A stretch of 64,000 bases of DNA from Sphingomonas bacterium (GCF_903642285.1 NZ_CAHJWJ010000004.1:1-64000); one strand, 5' to 3'; positions 48,872-58,702 are shown, numbered from the stretch's first letter. Made by a program: numbers and translations. The notes: generated by a model not told the origin, from the letters alone.

Positions 48872-50152
48872 CTACATGGCTTTGAGAAGTTCCCCGATCG
48901 ACACGAACGCGAATCCGATCGAGCTGTCCGCGATCCCGTACGGGATGAACAGCGTATCCCCGTGGCGGATCGCGCCGCAGGAATAGACGACGTTGGGAAC
49001 ATACCCTTCGCGGTCCTGATCCTTCGCGGACAGGATCGGCTCCACCGTCCGCCCGATGACCTTCGACGGATCGTCCTTGTCCAGCAGCACCGCGCCGATC
49101 GAATATTTGCGCATCGCGCCGACGCCGTGGGTCAGCAGCAGCCAACCCTCGTCGAGTTCGATCGGTGGCCCGCAATTGCCGATCTGGACGAGTTCCCACG
49201 GATAGCGCGGTTCGAGGATGCGCGCACCGTCGTCCCAGTGCGTCAGGTCGTCGGACTTGAGCAGGAACAGGTTCTCGCCGTCCTGCCGACCGATCATCAT
49301 ATACAGGCCGCCGACCTTTCGCGGAAACAGCGCCATGCCCTTGTTCCGCGCGGCGGTGCCCGTCATCGGGACGAGATCGAACGCCCGGAAATCGCGCGTC
49401 CGCATCAATTCGGAGCGGATCGTCGCGCCGTCATAGGCGGTGTACGTGCCGATCCATTCCACACCGCCGTCGTCGTGGAGGAACTGCACGATGCGCATGT
49501 CCTCCAGCCCCTTGGACTGCGCGGCGGTGATCGGGAAGATCACAGTGCCGGACAAGGTGCTGTCGCGGTGGCGATAGACCGTCACCGGCCCTTCCGGCAT
49601 CTTGTCCTCGCCACTGCCGGTCGCATCGGTCGCGGTCGCGAACGGCGGTTCGGGTGCGAGTGTCAGTTCGTAGCCATCGGTGATGATGCCCTCGCGGAAG
49701 GCGACGGAGGAGATGTGTCCTTCGCCGACCGCGCGCATCGACATCAGCAATCGGAGCGATCCTGCGGGCATGCCGGACTGGTCGAAATGCGGCACCGCGG
49801 ACGGGTTCATCAATGCGGCGGCGGCATAGCTGTATTCGTGGCAGAAATACGCACCGATCAGCTGACGCTTTTCGTCGCCGATCTCCGCACCGTCGAGTCC
49901 GAGCTGGTCCGCGATCTGATCGTACCGGGTCATGAAGACGCGGCGCGTCTGCCAGTGCCGCGCCTCGAAATCCTTCAGCACGACTTCGAGCTGGTTCGAC
50001 GCCTCGACGGGCGACATGTCCAGCACTTCGCCGACCAGTCGTTCGGTGCGGCTCGGGGCTTGGGTATTGGCACCCCAGGCAATGTGAAAGGGCCGGACGA
50101 CCACGCGCGACGGGTCAGCGTGCAGCTTCAGGCTGTGGGTAAACAAATCCAT
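48872..50152 (-). CDS. glycoside hydrolase family 130 (beta-mannoside phosphorylase-like) protein
   Basis: A 426-residue five-bladed beta-propeller enzyme of GH130. Key stretches: VVVRPFHIAWGA near the N-terminus, EWIGTYTAYDGATIRSELMRTRDF in the core, KGMALFPRKVGGLYMMIGRQDGENLFLLKSDDLTHWDDGA, and IELDEGWLLLTHGVGAMRKYSIGAVLLD near the end. GH130 enzymes phosphorolyse or hydrolyse beta-mannosides. ATG 50152 is chosen. It follows the GT4 fusion gene by 49 bases on the same strand. Confidence 0.87.
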   Translation of the reverse strand: MDLFTHSLKLHADPSRVVVRPFHIAWGANTQAPSRTERLVGEVLDMSPVEASNQLEVVLKDFEARHWQTRRVFMTRYDQIADQLGLDGAEIGDEKRQLIGAYFCHEYSYAAAALMNPSAVPHFDQSGMPAGSLRLLMSMRAVGEGHISSVAFREGIITDGYELTLAPEPPFATATDATGSGEDKMPEGPVTVYRHRDSTLSGTVIFPITAAQSKGLEDMRIVQFLHDDGGVEWIGTYTAYDGATIRSELMRTRDFRAFDLVPMTGTAARNKGMALFPRKVGGLYMMIGRQDGENLFLLKSDDLTHWDDGARILEPRYPWELVQIGNCGPPIELDEGWLLLTHGVGAMRKYSIGAVLLDKDDPSKVIGRTVEPILSAKDQDREGYVPNVVYSCGAIRHGDTLFIPYGIADSSIGFAFVSIGELLKAM

Positions 50153-50201
50153 CGCGCCGTATCGTCTCGCTACTGCCGGTCCATGACCGGCACCAGCAAG
50201 G

Positions 50202-52472
50202 CTAGGCGACGGCGCGCGACGGCCCTGCCACGCTTTCGCCGCGCTTTGAAACCCCAGAAATCGCACAGCCCGCCAGTTGGAGCGCCAAAATCGACTCCGC
50301 GCCCTGATTGCGGTTCAATCCGGTCGGCATCAGCCCGTCGAAACACCCGCCATCGTCCGACGACGCGAGCGGCATGTCGAGGTCGTTCTGCCCCAGGAAC
50401 CAGCCATAGGCGCGCATCGCCTCGTCGACCCAGCGCTGGTCGCCCGTCGCATCATAGGCCGCGACGCACGCATCGACCGTCGCCTGCGCCTCCAGCGGCT
50501 GCTGGTCGAACAACAGCGGATCGCCATAGGCACGACCGAAGCTCTCCGTGCCCACCGCACGGAAACGGCCTTCGGGGGATGTCTGCTTGCCGACGATCCA
50601 GTCGAGCGTCGACAGGCCGCACCGCACCAGATCCTCACGCTCCAAGGCCTGACCCGCGCGGATCATCGCCTGAGGCAGACGGGCGTTATCATATGCCAGC
50701 ACGATCTCGAACCACTGCCATTCGGGGCGACGCGTCTCGGCAAGCAACTCCATCAGCCCGTCGGCGAACCGCTCGATAATCTGCAGCGACAGCACGTGGC
50801 GCGGCCGCGCCTCGAGCATCGCCGCGGCACCGAGCATCGCGAAACCCTGCGCGCGCGGGCTGCCGAGCTCGAACGCCATGCTGGCGGTCAGGTCGAACAT
50901 CACCGTCGCCCAGTCGCGATGCTTGCGATCCCGCGCATCGCGTGCGGTGACGCCAAGCGCCCACAAGGTACGCCCGTTCGAATCCTCGGACCCGACATCC
51001 TCGCACCAGGTCCGATCGAAATTCATGAAGTTGCGGAACCGCCGCGCATCGGGGTTCCAGGCATATTGTACGAACGACGCGTAGATCGTCGTCCACTTGT
51101 CGCGCTGGATCGGATCGAGGTCGTCGATCGCGCTCATCAACATCAGCGCGCGGGCATTGTCGTCGATGCAATAGCCGTGACGGCGGTCGGGGATCGAATA
51201 GATCGAATGCTGCAACATGCCGGTCGAATCGCTCATCCGCTCGACCGCGGCGATATCCGGGATCAGCGGACGCGGCGCGACCGTCTTGGCCAGACGCAAC
51301 GGCTTGGCCGCTACCGCCTGCCGTATCTGCGCGATCGCCGCTTCGGCGAGACGCGGCCAGATCATCGTCCGCCCGCGGGCATAGGCGCGCGCCGACAGCC
51401 TGGTGCGATCGCGGTCGCTGGACAGCAACCGATCGATCTCCCGCGCGAAAGCTGCCGAATCGCGGAAGTCGACGAGGACCCCGTGGCCGTCCGCCAGGAT
51501 CTCCGTCGCATGCGCATAGGGCGTGGAGACCACCGCCTTGCCGACACCGATCGCATAGGACAATGTGCCCGAGGTGATCTGCGCGGGGTTGGTATAGGGC
51601 GTCGCGTAGATATCGGCGGCCTGCAGATACTCGATCAGGTCGTCGTGATCGACGAACGCATCGATGAACTGCATATTGGCCGCAACTCCGCGCTGTTCGG
51701 CCAATGCCTTCAGCCGGTCGCGATACGCCTCGCCCTCATGCGCCACCAGATTGGGATGGGTAGCGCCAAGCACGGCATATAGCAGGTTCGGGTGACGTTC
51801 GATGACCATGGGCAGCGCATCGATGATCGTCTCGATGCCCTTGTTCGGCGCGAGCAACCCGAACGTCAGGACGACCTTGTGCCCCTCCCAGCCGAACTTC
51901 GACTTCAGCGTGTCGGGTTCGACGACATCGCGGTCGGGAACACCGTGCGGGATCATGACCAATTGGCGCGGATTTGCCCCGTAGACGCGCTGCAGAATGT
52001 CCGCGCCGCGGTCTGCCATGACGATGATCCGCGACGCGCGGCGGAGTAATCCTTCCATGACGCGACGTTCGTCCGCATTCGGTTTCTCGAGGATCGTGTG
52101 CAGCGTCACGATGACCGGCAGCGACGTTCTGTCGAGCAACGCGAGCAGATATTCGCCCGCGGGGCCGCCATAGATGCCATATTCATGCTGAACCCAGATC
52201 GCCTCCGCCCCGCTGGTCTCGATCGACCGCGCGGTTGCGATATAGGACGACAGATCGTCCTGCGGGATCGCAGCGGTGACTTCGGGGGGATAGGCGTAGC
52301 GACCCGGATGATCGTCCATCGCATAGACGTCGACGGCAAGATCGGGGAAACGGCCGCGCATCGCGGTGTAGATATCGGTCGTGAAGGTCGCGAGTCCGCA
52401 TTTGCGCGGCAGGAAGTTACCGATCAGCGCAATGTGGTTGATGTCCGCCGCTTCAGCCAATCCGTACTCCAT
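50202..52472 (-). CDS. GT4 glycosyltransferase fused to an alpha/alpha-barrel domain
   Basis: A 756-residue two-domain protein. Residues 1-400 are a GT-B glycosyltransferase (IGNFLPRKCGLATFTTDI, HEYGIYGGPAGEYLL, IPHGVPD, TFGLLAPNKGIETII, LGATHPN, QITSGTLSYAIGVGKAVVSTP). Residues 430-745 are an alpha-helical toroid-like domain with GYCIDDNARALMLMSAIDD, ARRFRNFMNFDRTW, EDSNGRTLWALG and SSDDGGCFDGL, typical of six-hairpin glycosidase folds. The paired GH130 gene suggests a mannose-containing oligosaccharide. ATG 52472 follows GTAGGCGGG. Confidence 0.85.
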   Translation of the reverse strand: MEYGLAEAADINHIALIGNFLPRKCGLATFTTDIYTAMRGRFPDLAVDVYAMDDHPGRYAYPPEVTAAIPQDDLSSYIATARSIETSGAEAIWVQHEYGIYGGPAGEYLLALLDRTSLPVIVTLHTILEKPNADERRVMEGLLRRASRIIVMADRGADILQRVYGANPRQLVMIPHGVPDRDVVEPDTLKSKFGWEGHKVVLTFGLLAPNKGIETIIDALPMVIERHPNLLYAVLGATHPNLVAHEGEAYRDRLKALAEQRGVAANMQFIDAFVDHDDLIEYLQAADIYATPYTNPAQITSGTLSYAIGVGKAVVSTPYAHATEILADGHGVLVDFRDSAAFAREIDRLLSSDRDRTRLSARAYARGRTMIWPRLAEAAIAQIRQAVAAKPLRLAKTVAPRPLIPDIAAVERMSDSTGMLQHSIYSIPDRRHGYCIDDNARALMLMSAIDDLDPIQRDKWTTIYASFVQYAWNPDARRFRNFMNFDRTWCEDVGSEDSNGRTLWALGVTARDARDRKHRDWATVMFDLTASMAFELGSPRAQGFAMLGAAAMLEARPRHVLSLQIIERFADGLMELLAETRRPEWQWFEIVLAYDNARLPQAMIRAGQALEREDLVRCGLSTLDWIVGKQTSPEGRFRAVGTESFGRAYGDPLLFDQQPLEAQATVDACVAAYDATGDQRWVDEAMRAYGWFLGQNDLDMPLASSDDGGCFDGLMPTGLNRNQGAESILALQLAGCAISGVSKRGESVAGPSRAVA

Positions 52473-52594
52473 CCCGCCTACTTTCGCTTCACCGCAGCGC
52501 CGCATAGCGACTCCGTCGGGGATCAGAACGATACCCGATCAGAAAGGTTGCATTAATGTTGCGACGCAGCAAGGGGCTTCGATGCGGATGGGCT

Positions 52595-53041
52595 TCAGCC
52601 CCGTCCACGATAGGGGACAACACCCTGATCGGGCAACCAAAGGTCGGCAGGCGGTGCACCGGTCTGCCAGAAGACGTCGATCGGGATGCCGCCGCGCGGA
52701 TACCAATAGCCGCCGATTCGCAGCCATATCGGCATCATCTCCGCCACCAGCCGCTCGCCGATGCCGACCGTGCAATCCTCGTGGAAACCGGCATGGTTGC
52801 GAAAGCTGCCAAGGAACAGCTTCAGCGATTTGGATTCAACGATCGTTGCGTCCGGAATATAATCGATCACCAGATGGGCAAAATCGGGCTGGCCCGTCAC
52901 TGGACATAGCGACGTGAATTCCGGCACGGCGAAGCGGACGAGATAGGTCCGCCCGGGCCGCGGATTGGGAACGTAATCGAGCACCGCTTCTTCCGGGGAA
53001 GCCGGCAGAGCGCTGGTCTGGCCGAGATGCATCGGGGTCAT
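52595..53041 (-). CDS. queF: NADPH-dependent 7-cyano-7-deazaguanine reductase
   Basis: A 148-residue T-fold enzyme reducing preQ0 to preQ1 in queuosine biosynthesis. Catalytic C46 in [11 protein letters not shown] with D53, the [15 protein letters not shown] substrate motif (69 onwards) and a C-terminal [14 protein letters not shown] identify the short unimodular QueF. ATG 53041 gives the normal N-terminus. Divergent from the photolyase gene with only 19 bases between the two start codons. Confidence 0.95.
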   Translation of the reverse strand: MTPMHLGQTSALPASPEEAVLDYVPNPRPGRTYLVRFAVPEFTSLCPVTGQPDFAHLVIDYIPDATIVESKSLKLFLGSFRNHAGFHEDCTVGIGERLVAEMMPIWLRIGGYWYPRGGIPIDVFWQTGAPPADLWLPDQGVVPYRGRG

Positions 53042-53060
53042 GGCGCGGATGTAGGACGGG

Positions 53061-54605
53061 ATGGTCGCGAAGCAAAGCACGGTACGGACGCTGGTCCCGA
53101 TCCTCGGCGATCAACTGTCACGCGATATCGCATCGCTGTCCGGTGCCGATCCGGCCTCCACCATCGTCCTGATGATGGAGGTCGCGGACGAGACCACCTA
53201 TGTCCGCCATCACAAGAAGAAGATCGCGTTCCTCTTTTCCGCGATGCGCCATCATGCGCAGATGCTGCGCGCGGAAGGCTGGACGGTCGATTACGTCACC
53301 CTGGACGATCCCGACAATGCCGGCAGCTTCACCGGCGAGATCGCACGCGCCGTCGACCGCTACGCCCCCGACCGAATCGTCGTGACCGAAGCGGGCGAGT
53401 GGCGCGTCGCGGCGATGCTCGACAGCTGGGAAACCGTGTTCGGCATCCCCGTCGATATCCGCGGCGACACCCGCTTCGTCGCGAGCCATGCGGATTTCGA
53501 CGAATGGGCGACCGATCGCAAATCGCTCCGGATGGAATTCTTCTACCGGGTCATGCGCCGCCGCACCGGGCTGCTGATGGACGGCGACGATCCGGTCGGC
53601 GGCGAATGGAATTTCGATGCGCAGAACCGGAAGCCTGCCGACAACGATCTGCTGATGCCGCGCCCGATCGCCTTTCCGCCGGATGCGATCACCACAGACG
53701 TGCTGGCGCTGGTCGCGGACCGGTTCGCCGATCACCCGGGCACGCTGGACGGCTTCGATTTCGCGGTGACGCAAGCCGATGCGATGCGCCAGCAACGGCA
53801 TTTCCTCAATCATGCGCTGCCGCGGTTCGGCGACTATCAGGACGCGATGCTGACCGGCGAGCCGTATCTGTGGCACTCGATCCTGTCGCCGTACGTCAAC
53901 GCGGGCCTGCTCGATCCGCTGGAACTGTGTCGCCAGGCGGCGGCGCGGTTCGACGAAGGCAAGGCACCGATCAACGCGGTCGAGGGCTTCGTCCGGCAGA
54001 TCATCGGCTGGCGCGAATATATGCGCGGCATCTATTGGCGCGAGGGGCCGGATTACGTCGATCGCAATTTCCTGAATGCCACCCGCGATCTGCCCGGCTT
54101 CTACTGGACCGGCGAGACGGACATGCATTGCCTTGCACAGGCGATCGGCCAGACGCTGACCCACGCCTATGCGCACCACATCCAGCGGCTGATGGTGACG
54201 GGCAATTACGCGCTGCTGATCGGTGCCGATCCCAGACAGGTCCATGAATGGTATCTGGAGGTCTATGCCGACGCGTATGAATGGGTGGAGCTACCCAATA
54301 CGCTCGGCATGAGCCAGTTCGCGGACGGCGGGCTGCTCGGTTCGAAACCTTATGCGGCGTCTGGCGCGTATATCGACCGGATGTCCGATTATTGCCGGCA
54401 TTGCCGCTACGACGTGAAGAAGCGCGTCGGTGAGAATGCCTGTCCGTTCAACGCGCTGTACTGGGATTTCCTCGTCCGCAACGAGGACAGGCTGGGGCGT
54501 AACGTCCGGCTGGCGATGCCGTATCGCAACTGGGCGCGGATGAGGCCCGCGGATCGGGAAGCCACCTTGGCGCAGGCGGCGGGGTATCTGGCTTCGCTCG
54601 ATTAG
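53061..54605 (+). CDS. FeS-cluster bacterial cryptochrome/photolyase (PhrB/CryPro type)
   Basis: A 514-residue protein of the deoxyribodipyrimidine photolyase-related family. N-terminal [10 protein letters not shown] and [26 protein letters not shown], the FAD-binding helical domain with [41 protein letters not shown] and [18 protein letters not shown], and four Cys fit for a [4Fe-4S] cluster (MHC, YCRHC, ENACPF). Known relatives are (6-4) photolyases using FAD and a ribolumazine antenna. Start ATG at 53061. Confidence 0.93.
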   Translation: MVAKQSTVRTLVPILGDQLSRDIASLSGADPASTIVLMMEVADETTYVRHHKKKIAFLFSAMRHHAQMLRAEGWTVDYVTLDDPDNAGSFTGEIARAVDRYAPDRIVVTEAGEWRVAAMLDSWETVFGIPVDIRGDTRFVASHADFDEWATDRKSLRMEFFYRVMRRRTGLLMDGDDPVGGEWNFDAQNRKPADNDLLMPRPIAFPPDAITTDVLALVADRFADHPGTLDGFDFAVTQADAMRQQRHFLNHALPRFGDYQDAMLTGEPYLWHSILSPYVNAGLLDPLELCRQAAARFDEGKAPINAVEGFVRQIIGWREYMRGIYWREGPDYVDRNFLNATRDLPGFYWTGETDMHCLAQAIGQTLTHAYAHHIQRLMVTGNYALLIGADPRQVHEWYLEVYADAYEWVELPNTLGMSQFADGGLLGSKPYAASGAYIDRMSDYCRHCRYDVKKRVGENACPFNALYWDFLVRNEDRLGRNVRLAMPYRNWARMRPADREATLAQAAGYLASLD

Positions 54606-54616
54606 AAGATTGGATC

Positions 54617-54781
54617 GCACGAAGGCGCAAAGGCGCGAAGAAGATGTTTCGCGGAGACGCGGAGGTGGATCGCGTGGAATGAAGAAGCGTCGCAGCCCCG
54701 CACCTTTTCTATCTCAATTTCTCCGCATCTCCGCGTGAACCAACCTTTTATCATGCGCTTCGCGCCTTGGCGCCTTCGTGC
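54617..54781. repeat. nested two-tier inverted repeat, family D
   Basis: Outer arms GCACGAAGGCGCAAAGGCGC (54617 on) and their reverse complement ending at 54781 match at 23 of 24 positions. Inside lies a second inverted pair built on GCGGAGACGCGGAGG (54652-54665) and TCTCCGCATCTCCGCG (54719-54734). The whole could fold into one long hairpin of 165 bases. It fills most of the 264-base spacer between the photolyase and sulfurtransferase genes. Confidence 0.8.
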
Positions 54782-54869
54782 GAACCAACCTGCTCCCGCT
54801 TCCCAGGATATCCAGAGGGTCGCACTCCCCGCCAATCCGTCCTAGGACGCATCCGACAAGGAGACGAGC

Positions 54870-55697
54870 ATGGACGCGTTGGTGACGACTGAGTGGCTCG
54901 AGAGCCAGATTGGCACGAACGATCTGCGGATCCTCGACGCGACGATGATCGAGGGCGATGCCGCCGGCGATTACGAGGCGGCGCATATCCCCGGCGCGGT
55001 GTTCCTGGATCTGAAGGAACTGGCCGACACCGCCGCGCCCCTGCCGAACACTTTGCCCAGCGCGGAGAAATTCGCCAGCCGGATGCAGACGCTCGGGCTC
55101 GGCGACGGAAGCCGCATCGTGCTGTACGACCATTCGCCGCATCATACATCGGCGCGCGCCTGGTTCATGCTCCGGACGTTCGGCGCGCACGACGTCGCGA
55201 TCCTAGATGGCGGGTTCGCCAAATGGCAGGCGGAGGGACGCGAGACGCAAGGCGGCAAACGCCAGCTGCGCCACCGGCATTTCACCGTCTGGGCGGACGA
55301 CAAGGGCGTCCGCACGCTGGACCAGATGAAGGCGAACCTCGACAGCCAGGCCGAACAGGTCGTCGACGCGCGCAGCCCGGGCCGCTTTACCGGCACGGAG
55401 GCCGATCCGCGGGCGGGGGTCGAACCCGGTCATATTCCGGGGTCGAAGAACCTGTATTTCACCGCGCTGTTCAACGACGACGGCACGTGGAAGCAGGGTG
55501 ACGCGCTGAAGGCCGCGTTCGAGGATGCGGGGGTCGACGTGTCGAAGCCGATCGTGACGACCTGCGGATCGGGCGTCACCGCCTCGGTGCTGGCGTTCGG
55601 TGCGCATCTGCTCGGCAACGAAGCCGCGGTGTATGACGGCAGCTGGTCCGAATGGGGTGCAGATCCCTCCACCCCGAAGGCGACGGGCGCAGCGTAA
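54870..55697 (+). CDS. sseA: 3-mercaptopyruvate/thiosulfate sulfurtransferase
   Basis: A 275-residue two-domain rhodanese. The inactive N-terminal domain has LRILDATM and YDHSPHHTSARAWFMLRTFGAHDVAILDGGFAKW; the C-terminal domain has VVDARSPGRFTG and active-site C232 in TTCGSGVTAS, the CGSGVT loop favouring mercaptopyruvate. ATG has an AAGGAG site. It precedes metC, hinting at a common role in sulfur amino-acid metabolism. Confidence 0.92.
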   Translation: MDALVTTEWLESQIGTNDLRILDATMIEGDAAGDYEAAHIPGAVFLDLKELADTAAPLPNTLPSAEKFASRMQTLGLGDGSRIVLYDHSPHHTSARAWFMLRTFGAHDVAILDGGFAKWQAEGRETQGGKRQLRHRHFTVWADDKGVRTLDQMKANLDSQAEQVVDARSPGRFTGTEADPRAGVEPGHIPGSKNLYFTALFNDDGTWKQGDALKAAFEDAGVDVSKPIVTTCGSGVTASVLAFGAHLLGNEAAVYDGSWSEWGADPSTPKATGAA

Positions 55698-55702
55698 ACC
55701 GA

Positions 55703-55732
55703 ACCGTTCTCCCGCGTTCGCGGGGGAACGGT
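55703..55732. terminator. hairpin between sseA and metC, single arm of family C
   Basis: ACCGTTCTCCCGCG / CGGGGGAACGGT folds into a 12-13 bp hairpin right after sseA. It matches one arm of the family C repeats. No T tract follows, so if it terminates it does so poorly; it may rather stabilise the upstream mRNA. Confidence 0.5.
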
Positions 55733-55772
55733 AGATGGTTGAGCTATGCACTCGCCACATTATGGTCGCGGC

Positions 55773-56975
55773 ATGACAGACGACTCTCACAAGCCGCTGG
55801 GCGATTCGACACGCATCGTCACCGCCGGCCGTCGGCCCGAATGGACGCAGGGGATCGTCAACACGCCGGTATGGCGTGCGTCGACGATCCTCTATGATTC
55901 GGTCGAGGACCTGCGCCGGAACGGGCATGGCGACAGCCACCACAGGCTGTATTACGGCAGGCGGGGCACGCCGACGCAGTGGAGCCTGGCCGATGCGCTG
56001 ACCGGACTGGAACCGGGGGCGGAAGGGACGTTCCTCTACCCCTCCGGCGTCGCCGCGCTCGCCGCCGCGTTGCTGTCGGTGCTGTCGCAGGGCGACGAGC
56101 TTCTGCTGGTCGACAGTGCGTATGATCCGACGCGCGGGATCGCCGACAAGCTGTTGAAACGCTTCGGCATCGCGACGCGCTATTATGATCCGATGATCGG
56201 TGCCGGCATCGCCGACCTGATCGGCGACCGGACGCGCGCGATCCTGCTCGAAAGCCCCGGCAGTCTGACCTTCGAGGTTCAGGACATTCCCGCCATCGTC
56301 GCCGCGGCGAAGGCACGTGGGGTGACGACGATCCTCGACAATACTTGGGCGACGCCCCTGTTCTTTCCCGCGATCGAACATGGCATCGACCTGACGATGA
56401 TGGCGTGCACCAAATATGTCGTCGGCCATTCGGACGTGATGCTCGGTTCGGTCACCGCCGGCCCCGGCCAGTTCGCAGCGCTTCGCGATACCAGCCACCA
56501 ACTGGGCCAGGTCGCCAGCCCCGACGATTGCTGGCTCGGCAGCCGCGGCCTCAGGACGATGGCGGTTCGCCTGGCGCAGCATCAGTCGAGCGCGCTGACG
56601 ATCGCGCGCTGGCTGAAGGAACAGGACGGTGTCGCCGCGGTGCTTCACCCTGCCCTGCCCGACTGTCCCGGCCACGAATTCTTCGTCCGCGATTTCAAGG
56701 GATCGTCGGGTCTGTTCTCCATCGTGCTCGATGGCGGCGACGATGCGGCGCGCGCTGCGTTGATCGACGCGCTGACGCATTTCGGGATCGGTTTCAGCTG
56801 GGGCGGCTTCGAAAGCCTGGCCATCCCCGCCGACCCGCCGGCCGGTCGCCGGCCCCGCCGCTTCGCCGGGCCGCTCGTCCGGTTGCAGATCGGGCTGGAG
56901 GATCCCGCCGACCTGATCGCCGATCTCGATGCCGGGCTATCCGCATTCCGCGCGGCCCGCGGCGCGCGGCGATAG
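55773..56975 (+). CDS. metC: cystathionine beta-lyase
   Basis: A 400-residue PLP enzyme splitting cystathionine to homocysteine, ammonia and pyruvate. YYGRRGTPTQWSLADALTGLE, LYPSGVAALAAALL, ILDNTWATPLFF, the PLP lysine in MACTKYVVGHSDVMLGS and HPALPDCPGHEFFVRDFKGSSGLFS, SWGGFESLAIP are MetC-type. ATG 55773 or 55746 are both possible; the former fits the family's usual N-terminus. torF begins one base after the stop. Confidence 0.92.
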   Translation: MTDDSHKPLGDSTRIVTAGRRPEWTQGIVNTPVWRASTILYDSVEDLRRNGHGDSHHRLYYGRRGTPTQWSLADALTGLEPGAEGTFLYPSGVAALAAALLSVLSQGDELLLVDSAYDPTRGIADKLLKRFGIATRYYDPMIGAGIADLIGDRTRAILLESPGSLTFEVQDIPAIVAAAKARGVTTILDNTWATPLFFPAIEHGIDLTMMACTKYVVGHSDVMLGSVTAGPGQFAALRDTSHQLGQVASPDDCWLGSRGLRTMAVRLAQHQSSALTIARWLKEQDGVAAVLHPALPDCPGHEFFVRDFKGSSGLFSIVLDGGDDAARAALIDALTHFGIGFSWGGFESLAIPADPPAGRRPRRFAGPLVRLQIGLEDPADLIADLDAGLSAFRAARGARR

Positions 56976-56976
56976 G

Positions 56977-57753
56977 ATGCGCATCGTCATCGGCCTGATC
57001 GGCCTCGCGATCGTCGGCGCGACGCCTGCACTGGCGCAGGATCAGACCGCGCCCCCGCCGGAGATCACGCTGACGGGCGGCGCGACCCTGACCTCCGACT
57101 ACCGCTTCCGCGGTCTGACGCGAACCGATGGCGACCCCGCGGTGCAAAGCACGGTCACCGTCGCGTCACGGACGGGTTTCTACGCCGGTACCTGGGTGTC
57201 GAACATCGACGGCAGCGACAAGACCCCCTTGCTGCGTGGCCATGGCGATACCGAGATCGACCTGTATGGCGGCTATACCCGGACGTTCAGCGCGATCGGT
57301 GTCGATGCCGGCTTGCTCTATTATGCCTATCCGGGCGGCATCAAGGGCGTGAAGACCGATTATTTCGAACCCTATGCCTCGCTTCGCTACACCCTCGGCC
57401 CGGTATCGGCGAAGGTCGGCGGCAACTACGCCTGGGGCGGTCAGCCGGGGCTCGATGCCACACCAAGGCGGAACGACAATCTCTATCTCTATGGCGAAGC
57501 GTCGATCGGGGTGCCGCGTACGCCGGTGACGCTGAAGGGTCATGTCGGCCATACGCAGGGCGCGCTCGGAATGGTCAATCCCGATCCGGCCGACGATCGT
57601 TATTGGGACTGGTCGGTCAACGCGGAAGCCGTCGGCGGTCCGATCAAGGTCGGCATGACCTATGTCGACACCGACGTCACCGAGCAGGGCGGCTATGCCC
57701 GCAGGCTGGGCCGCGGATCGACGATGCTCGGCTATGTCGGGTTCAGCTTCTAG
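56977..57753 (+). CDS. TorF family putative porin
   Basis: A 258-residue outer-membrane beta-barrel. Signal peptide (LIGLAIVGATPALAQ), then TGGATLTSDYRFRGLTRTDGDPAVQ, the hallmark opening strand, GFYAGTWVSNID, TEIDLYGGYT and the aromatic C-terminus YVGFSF. Function unknown, possibly solute passage. One base after the metC stop, so co-transcribed. Confidence 0.88.
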   Translation: MRIVIGLIGLAIVGATPALAQDQTAPPPEITLTGGATLTSDYRFRGLTRTDGDPAVQSTVTVASRTGFYAGTWVSNIDGSDKTPLLRGHGDTEIDLYGGYTRTFSAIGVDAGLLYYAYPGGIKGVKTDYFEPYASLRYTLGPVSAKVGGNYAWGGQPGLDATPRRNDNLYLYGEASIGVPRTPVTLKGHVGHTQGALGMVNPDPADDRYWDWSVNAEAVGGPIKVGMTYVDTDVTEQGGYARRLGRGSTMLGYVGFSF

Positions 57754-57783
57754 GACGGACGGCAACGCGGGTCGCCGCCTGGC

Positions 57784-58203
57784 TCACCTCGGCGTGGATG
57801 CCTTCGCGTCCTGCCCATCGCCCTGCGGCGCGGCGACGATGTCGCGGGTCGTCGCGCCCTTGTCGATGACGTTCGTCTTCGGATCGCCGACACCGGACCG
57901 CACGCCCGGATCGCTCGAATCGCCACCGGCCGCATCGATCGTCGCGCTTTCCGCGGCGCTGCGCGGGGCGGTACCGCCGAACAGCGCGTCGAGCGTCTGC
58001 GTCTGGCCGATGCCCTGATCCTGCGGCCGGATCGCACCGGGTGCCGGCGGGACCAGCGCGAAATCGGGCGGGATCACCAGCGGTGCCTGGCGCGCGACCG
58101 CGAATTCGTCGGGACGCTGCCGGTTATAGCCCTTGTTATGCATGCAGCCCGAAAGCAGGACGACCACGCCAAGCCCCGCGGCGATCGGCACCAGATTACG
58201 CAT
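57784..58203 (-). CDS. DUF3035 lipoprotein
   Basis: A 139-residue lipoprotein with lipobox LSGC (Cys near residue 20) after a hydrophobic leader. The conserved DUF3035 segment NRQRPDEFAVARQAPLVIPPDFALVPPAPGAIRPQ follows; the rest is low complexity. Unknown role, probably envelope-associated. ATG 58203 overlaps the end of lspA, whose product would process this lipoprotein; order ribF-ileS-lspA-DUF3035 is common in the class. Confidence 0.87.
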   Translation of the reverse strand: MRNLVPIAAGLGVVVLLSGCMHNKGYNRQRPDEFAVARQAPLVIPPDFALVPPAPGAIRPQDQGIGQTQTLDALFGGTAPRSAAESATIDAAGGDSSDPGVRSGVGDPKTNVIDKGATTRDIVAAPQGDGQDAKASTPR

Positions 58204-58702
58204 TGGAATTCTCCACAGAAACAGGCTTCGGCTTCTCACGCACCAGCAGCGCACGGACGAGCAGCACCAGCACCCCTACCGTAATCGCCGCGTCCGCGAC
58301 ATTGAAGACCAAAAAGGGACGCCATTCGCCGATATGCAGATCGGCATAGTCGATGACATAGCCCAGCCGCACCCGGTCGACGATATTGCCGAACGCGCCG
58401 CCCAGCACGAAGCCAAGCGCGACCCGGTCCTGCCGACTGGTCTCGCGCGTCATCCACACCGCGACGCCGAGCGCGATCGCGCCGGTCATGGCGACGAGTG
58501 CCCAGCGCGTGACGCTGCCGTCCGCGGGCAGCAGCCCGAGCGACACGCCCACATTGGGCACGAAGCGCAGCGCGAAGAACGGCGTCAGGTGGCGGACGGC
58601 GCCGAGCATGTCGATGTGCAGCGGGCCGGTAACCATCAGCTTGATCGCCTGGTCGGCAACGAACACCGCGGCGGCGGTGGCGAAACCGTTGGCGCTACGC
58701 AT
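58196..58702 (-). CDS. lspA: lipoprotein signal peptidase
   Basis: A 168-residue four-helix inner-membrane aspartyl protease removing lipoprotein signal peptides. Catalytic D109 (GGAFGNIVDRV) and D137 (FNVADAAI), and D17 (VADQAIK) are in place. ATG 58702 overlaps the ileS stop by eight bases; a longer in-frame upstream reading lies antisense-free inside ileS but lacks homology and is rejected. Confidence 0.95.
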   Translation of the reverse strand: MRSANGFATAAAVFVADQAIKLMVTGPLHIDMLGAVRHLTPFFALRFVPNVGVSLGLLPADGSVTRWALVAMTGAIALGVAVWMTRETSRQDRVALGFVLGGAFGNIVDRVRLGYVIDYADLHIGEWRPFLVFNVADAAITVGVLVLLVRALLVREKPKPVSVENSNA

